A stretch of DNA of 64,000 nucleotides from an uncultured Clostridia bacterium (GTDB lineage: Bacteria; Bacillota; Clostridia; Oscillospirales; Acutalibacteraceae). Both the position numbers and the translations under genes were made by a program. A model generated the notes under the pieces. That model was given only the letters and a program-made list of their open reading frames with translations. It ran no database searches and was not told the DNA's origin. The stretch is from assembly GCA_945912145.1 (NCBI GenBank), contig CAMEBF010000002.1, forward strand, positions 124,001 through 188,000, read 5' to 3'. The stretch's first letter is position 1, and every line of letters begins with the position of its first letter. This document shows, piece after piece, positions 59,404 through 64,000 of this stretch.

Positions 59404-62136
59404 CTATTTCAGATTATTCAAAACGGTAAAGCCCATCGGGACAAGATAAACCGCAGCCATTGCCAGGATCATACCGACGAAATAGAGCTTTTCAAACACA
59501 CGCAGGAAGCCGTTGGACGCGTTCGCCGCAAACGGTTTCTTTTTCTCGATGAAATACGCGGCAATCACGATCAGGAGCGTCAGAGCGGAAATGATTGCGC
59601 CGAGCTTCATGCCATGCGGCAGATAGTGCATCTCGATGACATTCTCGCCCTTTTGCAGCTTGATGGCCATAAAGCTGCTCATCGCAATCTCAATATCCTG
59701 CTTCTCGCCGTTTAGCGTACAGCTCCAGCCCTCATCATACGTCACGGGCAGGAACACATAGGTTTCATCGTTATCGACCGTCACTTTAGCCGTCAGGCTC
59801 TTTGCACCGGTCTCCACCTCGGCGCAGTTGTCGGCGTTCATGGTGCACAGCTTCTCGAGCTTCGTATAGTCGAAATAGCCGACCGTCACCTTGATGTCAT
59901 TGCCGACGTTTTTCAGCGAATAAATATCAATCTGAATATCCTCATCCGTCCGTACACCGAGATCGATTAGCTCATTGTGGAAATTGTTGGGATAATTGTA
60001 ATTGATGTCGCTGCCGAAGTAGGTCAGATCGGCTTTTTTCCCGTTGATCACAACCGAAACAGCACCGCGGTTCTTCGTCGTATTCTCGATATCAACGTGC
60101 AGATAGACGTGCTTTGTACCGTCCACATGAACCGTCTGTGTAAATTCCTTTGCGCAGTCCATGGAGAAAGTCTCCGTCGAGCAGAGATCGCTTTCATCGC
60201 CGGTCAGCGCGGTGTACAGTTCGTTGTTCGAGAGGAATACATCGTTATTCTCTACGATGTCAACATCCATAAAGTTCTGTCCGACGAGAAGCCCAAAAGG
60301 CAGCGTCATGTTATTCTGATAGAGATGACTGTCTCCGATATCATAGAGATAGGTATATTCATATTCGTCCAGATCGCGTTCGCTGAATGTATATTTCATA
60401 TTCAGCAGCGCATCCGACAAGAGCGTGCCGACGCTGTCGATAACGCGGGTATAAATCTGCGAATAGCCGAGTGCCTCCATCGTCGAGGTCATATCCGAAG
60501 ACACCAGATGTGTAAAGTTTGAAAGCGACGGATAGCCGAAAAACATGGGGAAATTGCTGTTGAGCCGGACATCCATATCTTTAATACGGGTCAGGTTATC
60601 GTTTTCGAGCTGCAAGTCCTCCGCCATAGCCAGAGAATCGGTTTCAAAATCCAGGCTGTACATCGCCGTGCGATCCTGCGTCGAGGAATTGGTGCCGAAC
60701 GAGACGTTGGCCAAGAGACCTATCTCCGTGAGCATCACACCGGTCATCAGAACGCAGGCGAATTTTTTATTGCCGGCAAAAAGCATCAGTAGATAGAACA
60801 GCGTCAGGCAGATAAACGCTAAGAGCATCCACTTATCGCAGTTCTCCTGAACAAGCTTGTTATATTTCAGACCGTTCACCGTGCCGACTTCGTTGTAAAC
60901 ACGCGTGATCAGCAGGAAAATACCGCCGGCCGCCGCCGCAATCGCGGGAACGAACAACGCGATATTCTTCGACCCCTTGATAGAAAACAGCATATCCCTT
61001 TCATTTTCGATCACATAGGCCGCCGCGCAGATGAGCATAAAGATCAGCATATACATATAGCGCAGCGGGAAGCCGACGTACGAACCGAGATGCCAGACCA
61101 GATTGATATTTTCAAACACGACGGGCAGCCCGAGCACCATCAGAGAAAGCAGGAAAAACAGACAGACCTTTTTATGCTGTTTGAAATTCACAAACAGAAT
61201 CAAAAGAAACGCCGAGAAGATCGCGGTGATCAGCAAGACGATCGTCAGCTTTGTGGTCGAATAGGTCGTCGACGTGTTCAGCAGCTTCATGAGCGTGCTT
61301 CCCGCCGTCTCTTCACTCTTGATCTCATATCTTGTCGAACGGAACATATAGAAAACCGACGGAACATTGATCACAGCCGACGCCGCAAGCGCAAAAACGG
61401 AGGTGACGCCGAAGCGGATAATGGTCGATTTCCTCGTCTCCTTCGGCTGAATGAGTGCAAGATAGAGAAAGCCGATAAAAAGCAGGAACAGGAAGACCAT
61501 ATAGGAAATATAAATGGAGAGCAGAAGCGTATAGGTCAGCAGCAGAAAATACGGCATCCATTTGCCGGTCTTGAACATATGGAGCAGCGCCACCATCAGG
61601 AACGGGAACAGAAACGCGGCGTCAATCCATCCCATATTGGTATAATAGATCAGAATAAACGCACTGAAGCTGTAGGAAAGGCTGAGCAGAATCTGCCAGA
61701 ACTCGTTGATCTTCGGAAATTCCTTACGCAGAAAAAAGACCATCGAAACCGACGCCATGGCCATCTTGAAAATGATCAGGAACGGAATCCCTGCCACGAT
61801 GCCGTCCCGGCTGCAAAGAAGCGTAAAAATGATTTCCCACGGCTTGAGGATATAAAATCCCGTTGTCAGCACCTGCGCGCCGGCCGCCGTTTCCCAGTTA
61901 AACAGCAGCGACTTGCTGCCGCCTGAATGCAGATAGTCCCAGAAATAAGTATAGTTCGATATCGACTGCTGCACCATATCGTCGCATACGACGCTGCCGG
62001 TTCCGAACGGGTAAATATGGTTGATCGCATAGATCACCAGCATAATCACGGCTGTTGCCGCGACGGCGACGGCATACGGTATGATCATCTTCCATGCCGT
62101 CTTCTTCTTCAGACTCTGCAAACGATTCATCTCCAA
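59404..62136 (-). CDS. YfhO-family polytopic membrane protein (GT-C-like)
   Basis: 910 residues; start is TTG 62136 or ATG 62130, SD unclear. About twelve N-terminal membrane helices with the YfhO hallmarks DMVQQSISNYTYFWDYLHSG and SLLFNWETAAGAQ near the start, a large beta-rich extracytoplasmic domain (about 500-830), and a final membrane pair. B. subtilis YfhO and paralogues glycosylate lipoteichoic acid or related polymers using undecaprenyl-phosphate sugars made by GtrB-type enzymes. It and the GT2 at the other end of the operon could form a donor-transfer pair. Confidence 0.9.
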   Translation of the reverse strand: MEMNRLQSLKKKTAWKMIIPYAVAVAATAVIMLVIYAINHIYPFGTGSVVCDDMVQQSISNYTYFWDYLHSGGSKSLLFNWETAAGAQVLTTGFYILKPWEIIFTLLCSRDGIVAGIPFLIIFKMAMASVSMVFFLRKEFPKINEFWQILLSLSYSFSAFILIYYTNMGWIDAAFLFPFLMVALLHMFKTGKWMPYFLLLTYTLLLSIYISYMVFLFLLFIGFLYLALIQPKETRKSTIIRFGVTSVFALAASAVINVPSVFYMFRSTRYEIKSEETAGSTLMKLLNTSTTYSTTKLTIVLLITAIFSAFLLILFVNFKQHKKVCLFFLLSLMVLGLPVVFENINLVWHLGSYVGFPLRYMYMLIFMLICAAAYVIENERDMLFSIKGSKNIALFVPAIAAAAGGIFLLITRVYNEVGTVNGLKYNKLVQENCDKWMLLAFICLTLFYLLMLFAGNKKFACVLMTGVMLTEIGLLANVSFGTNSSTQDRTAMYSLDFETDSLAMAEDLQLENDNLTRIKDMDVRLNSNFPMFFGYPSLSNFTHLVSSDMTSTMEALGYSQIYTRVIDSVGTLLSDALLNMKYTFSERDLDEYEYTYLYDIGDSHLYQNNMTLPFGLLVGQNFMDVDIVENNDVFLSNNELYTALTGDESDLCSTETFSMDCAKEFTQTVHVDGTKHVYLHVDIENTTKNRGAVSVVINGKKADLTYFGSDINYNYPNNFHNELIDLGVRTDEDIQIDIYSLKNVGNDIKVTVGYFDYTKLEKLCTMNADNCAEVETGAKSLTAKVTVDNDETYVFLPVTYDEGWSCTLNGEKQDIEIAMSSFMAIKLQKGENVIEMHYLPHGMKLGAIISALTLLIVIAAYFIEKKKPFAANASNGFLRVFEKLYFVGMILAMAAVYLVPMGFTVLNNLK

Positions 62137-62291
62137 GAATAAATTTCCATAAAATTATACAAATACAGAATACCACATTTGCCTATCTTAGTCAAGGAAT
62201 AAATGAAGTTTTCGCTTTATATATTTTTCAGTATTGATTTTCTCCCCGTTTTGTGGTAAATTAAGATGAATACCAAAATAAGGAGCTTACC

Positions 62292-63773
62292 ATGAAAAAG
62301 AAACTGATGGTTCTTTCTGCAGTCGCGGCGCTGCTGCTGTCGTTTTCGACAACCGTTTCTGCCGCCTCGGACAGTAAAATACCGACTGCCGTATCTTCGT
62401 CAATCAATACCTTTCTGCACTGCAAATCGGCCATGATCCCGGCGGTGATCTTTCTGTTTATCGCCGTGCTGCTGCTTATTTTCCGGAAGAAGCTGACGGC
62501 AAAGCTGAACCGCTCCACGGTCTCCCATATGCTGTATGCGTTCTGCATTTTCTTTGGCATCAACGGCATTCTCTGCATGGCGTTTGCACTTGCTACCGAC
62601 GGTGTAACATGGTCGGACATGATGCATCAGGAGATAATCTCGGGCTATCCCTTTCCGCAGTTTTCGGATTATCTGGGAACGCTGCGAAACGCCGGTGCAA
62701 AGTTCTTTTTCAAATCGGCCGAAAGCTTTTCGCCGTTTTCTCTCCTGCTGTTTTTCCTGGTAGCGCAGTTCATGCCGTCCGATCTGATGCTGAGTGAATC
62801 CGCTGTCCTCTATATGCAGATGACAAAGAATCAGACGATCATGCTGACATATCTGTTCCTGACCCTGTTCCTCATCGTTTTGAGCTACCGTATGAGCCGG
62901 GTCGTTCTGCGCCGGAACGGACTGACGACAAGAAATGAGGTTCTGCTCTTTCTTCTGGTCGTATCGTTCCCGGTCATTTACTGCATCGAACTGGGCAATA
63001 TCGCGGCGCTGAGCTTTGCGCTCGTCATGTTCTTCCTGCTGTTCCGCGACCATGAAAAGCTCGTCCTGCGGGAGCTTTCGCTTGTCGCCGTCGGCATGTC
63101 CGCCGCCATCACGCCCTACACCCTGCTCTTTGCCCTGCTCCTGCTGAAAAGGCAAAACAAGAAAAGCGTGCTTGCGTTTGTCAGATCTGCCGTCTGTTTT
63201 GTCGTTCTGTTTATCGCGCCGGCCTTCTTTACCGGATTCGGCAATATGCTGAAATATGTGGAAAATTTCTTTTCCATGCCGACGCTCGGCTTCGTCGCAG
63301 GGAATGCCAGCATCGCCAATCTTCTCGCCTTCTTCGGCGTTGAAAGCCCGGTCCCGATGCTGATTCTGATGTTCCTGATGGAAATCATTGCACTTGTCTG
63401 TGTTTTCGTCCTGCCCGAAACATGGCAGAAAATGACGGCGATCGTCTACATTATTCTGAATTTCGCCGGCGTATCGGCCAACGAGCTTTACCTCTTTATA
63501 CTGATCCCGTTCATATTCCTCATGGCGGAAAAACAGCACAAAGCGATCGACTGGGCGTATCTGCTCTCATTCTCGCTTCTGATCACACCGATCGGTGAAT
63601 GGTATTATTTTGAAAAACACACCGTCGAAATTATTTTCCATATGTTCGGCACCGAGTATATCACGACGGCGAACGATCTGTTCTCGATTGCTGCCGTACA
63701 GCTGCTCTTCGTACTGATTGTCTGCCAGACCGTCTCCGCGCTCAAGCAAAAAAAGACGCAGTCGCCGGCATGA
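62292..63773 (+). CDS. Polytopic membrane protein, possible GT87/DUF2029-type glycosyltransferase
   Basis: 493 residues. Signal-like N-terminus ending VSAASDS, then about ten membrane helices. The region around VIYCIELGNIAALSFALVMF and AAITPYTLLFALLLLKR resembles GT-C mannosyltransferases of the DUF2029 class, in which a GN motif sits in this position. Divergent from the glycan operon (155-base gap). Assignment to a catalytic family is tentative. Confidence 0.7.
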   Translation: MKKKLMVLSAVAALLLSFSTTVSAASDSKIPTAVSSSINTFLHCKSAMIPAVIFLFIAVLLLIFRKKLTAKLNRSTVSHMLYAFCIFFGINGILCMAFALATDGVTWSDMMHQEIISGYPFPQFSDYLGTLRNAGAKFFFKSAESFSPFSLLLFFLVAQFMPSDLMLSESAVLYMQMTKNQTIMLTYLFLTLFLIVLSYRMSRVVLRRNGLTTRNEVLLFLLVVSFPVIYCIELGNIAALSFALVMFFLLFRDHEKLVLRELSLVAVGMSAAITPYTLLFALLLLKRQNKKSVLAFVRSAVCFVVLFIAPAFFTGFGNMLKYVENFFSMPTLGFVAGNASIANLLAFFGVESPVPMLILMFLMEIIALVCVFVLPETWQKMTAIVYIILNFAGVSANELYLFILIPFIFLMAEKQHKAIDWAYLLSFSLLITPIGEWYYFEKHTVEIIFHMFGTEYITTANDLFSIAAVQLLFVLIVCQTVSALKQKKTQSPA

Positions 63774-63790
63774 CAAGCCGCATAACAATT

Positions 63791-64000
63791 TCATAAAAAT
63801 AACACGGCGTGCGTTCGTTTCGGAACTGCACGCCGTTTATCATTCTGTTCAACTTTTATAATACTGCGGTGTCGTTGTCTTCCTTTATGGCGTCTCGCCT
63901 CGAGATCTTCGACAAGGAATCGATACTTCCGATCCGTCAGATAAAAAAAGATCAGACAAAGCACCCCGATGAGAATTATCACGGCGAGAATCCGAATGAA
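63791..64000 (-). CDS. C-terminal end of a membrane protein, cut by the window edge
   Basis: A minus-strand frame is open from the edge to TGA 63791: a hydrophobic helix IILIGVLCLIFFYL followed by a basic tail. A terminator-like hairpin (63804-63840) lies inside its last codons, so the true end or frame is uncertain. Confidence 0.3.
   Translation of the reverse strand, partial: FIRILAVIILIGVLCLIFFYLTDRKYRFLVEDLEARRHKGRQRHRSIIKVEQNDKRRAVPKRTHAVLFL
63804..63840. terminator. Hairpin between converging genes
   Basis: ACGGCGTGC / GCACGCCGT 9-bp stem with 15-base loop; minus-strand side continues GTTATTTTTA. Confidence 0.6.

Overview
The window reads as a chromosomal segment of an anaerobic, spore-forming Firmicute of the class Clostridia, most likely an uncultured Oscillospiraceae/Ruminococcaceae-type gut or rumen bacterium. 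This rests on spore-maturation spmA/spmB, a glgB-glgC-glgD glycogen cassette with the GlgD subunit, a long-form hibernation factor, a DUF5058 membrane protein, TTG/GTG starts with strong Shine-Dalgarno sites and many TTGACA-17-TATAAT type promoters. Genus was not determined; no rRNA is present.

Layout. 1-4.4 kb: nucleoside-type BMP/ABC uptake operon (cut at the left edge). 4.4-9.0 kb: accessory stretch with a 31-aa membrane peptide gene, three small helical proteins of unknown role, a YfcE phosphodiesterase, a DUF5058 two-gene membrane system and a cluster of five tandem genes for 32-56-aa amphipathic peptides that gene callers would miss. 9.0-19.5 kb: spmAB, an AbrB-type regulator, a Gly/Ser-linker surface protein, a class B PBP, HPF, a preQ1-riboswitch-controlled queT, a two-component system, serS and a parB without adjacent parA. 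19.5-23.9 kb: glgB-glgC-glgD. 24-27.2 kb: CsoR copper operon with two operator palindromes, a 120-bp palindromic repeat inside the csoR leader, and a CopA ATPase fused in frame to a CopZ-like domain that keeps its own ribosome binding site. 27.2-31.2 kb: nadE plus a membrane Ser/Thr kinase, and a lysophospholipase-type hydrolase. 31.2-43.6 kb: rpoB-rpoC, rpsL-rpsG-fusA and tuf on the minus strand, with three separate promoters.

43.7-46.9 kb: sulfur region (metY-nifS-iscU) with a possible Rrf2-type operator and an 18-codon leader ORF. 47-50.7 kb: four-helix-bundle (S23-type) protein, tRNA-Val, VanY-like peptidase, a type I toxin-antitoxin-like locus and an internally deleted phosphoesterase next to a second YfcE. 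50.7-52.3 kb: GPH-type sugar symporter. 52.3-62.1 kb: a seven-gene minus-strand cell-surface glycan operon (yfhO-rfbF-rfbG-rfbH-ThDP enzyme-SDR-GT2) that looks like a pathway to a CDP-linked branched 3,6-dideoxy sugar of the yersiniose type. 62.3-64 kb: a divergent polytopic membrane protein and the edge of another gene.

The best candidates for undescribed biology are the amphipathic peptide cluster (7981-8977, with a possible relative at 4483-4578), the type I toxin-antitoxin-like locus (48990-49273), the copA/copZ fusion with internal start, the metY leader peptide/hairpin, and the branched-sugar operon. All functional statements are from reading the sequence; no database search was run.
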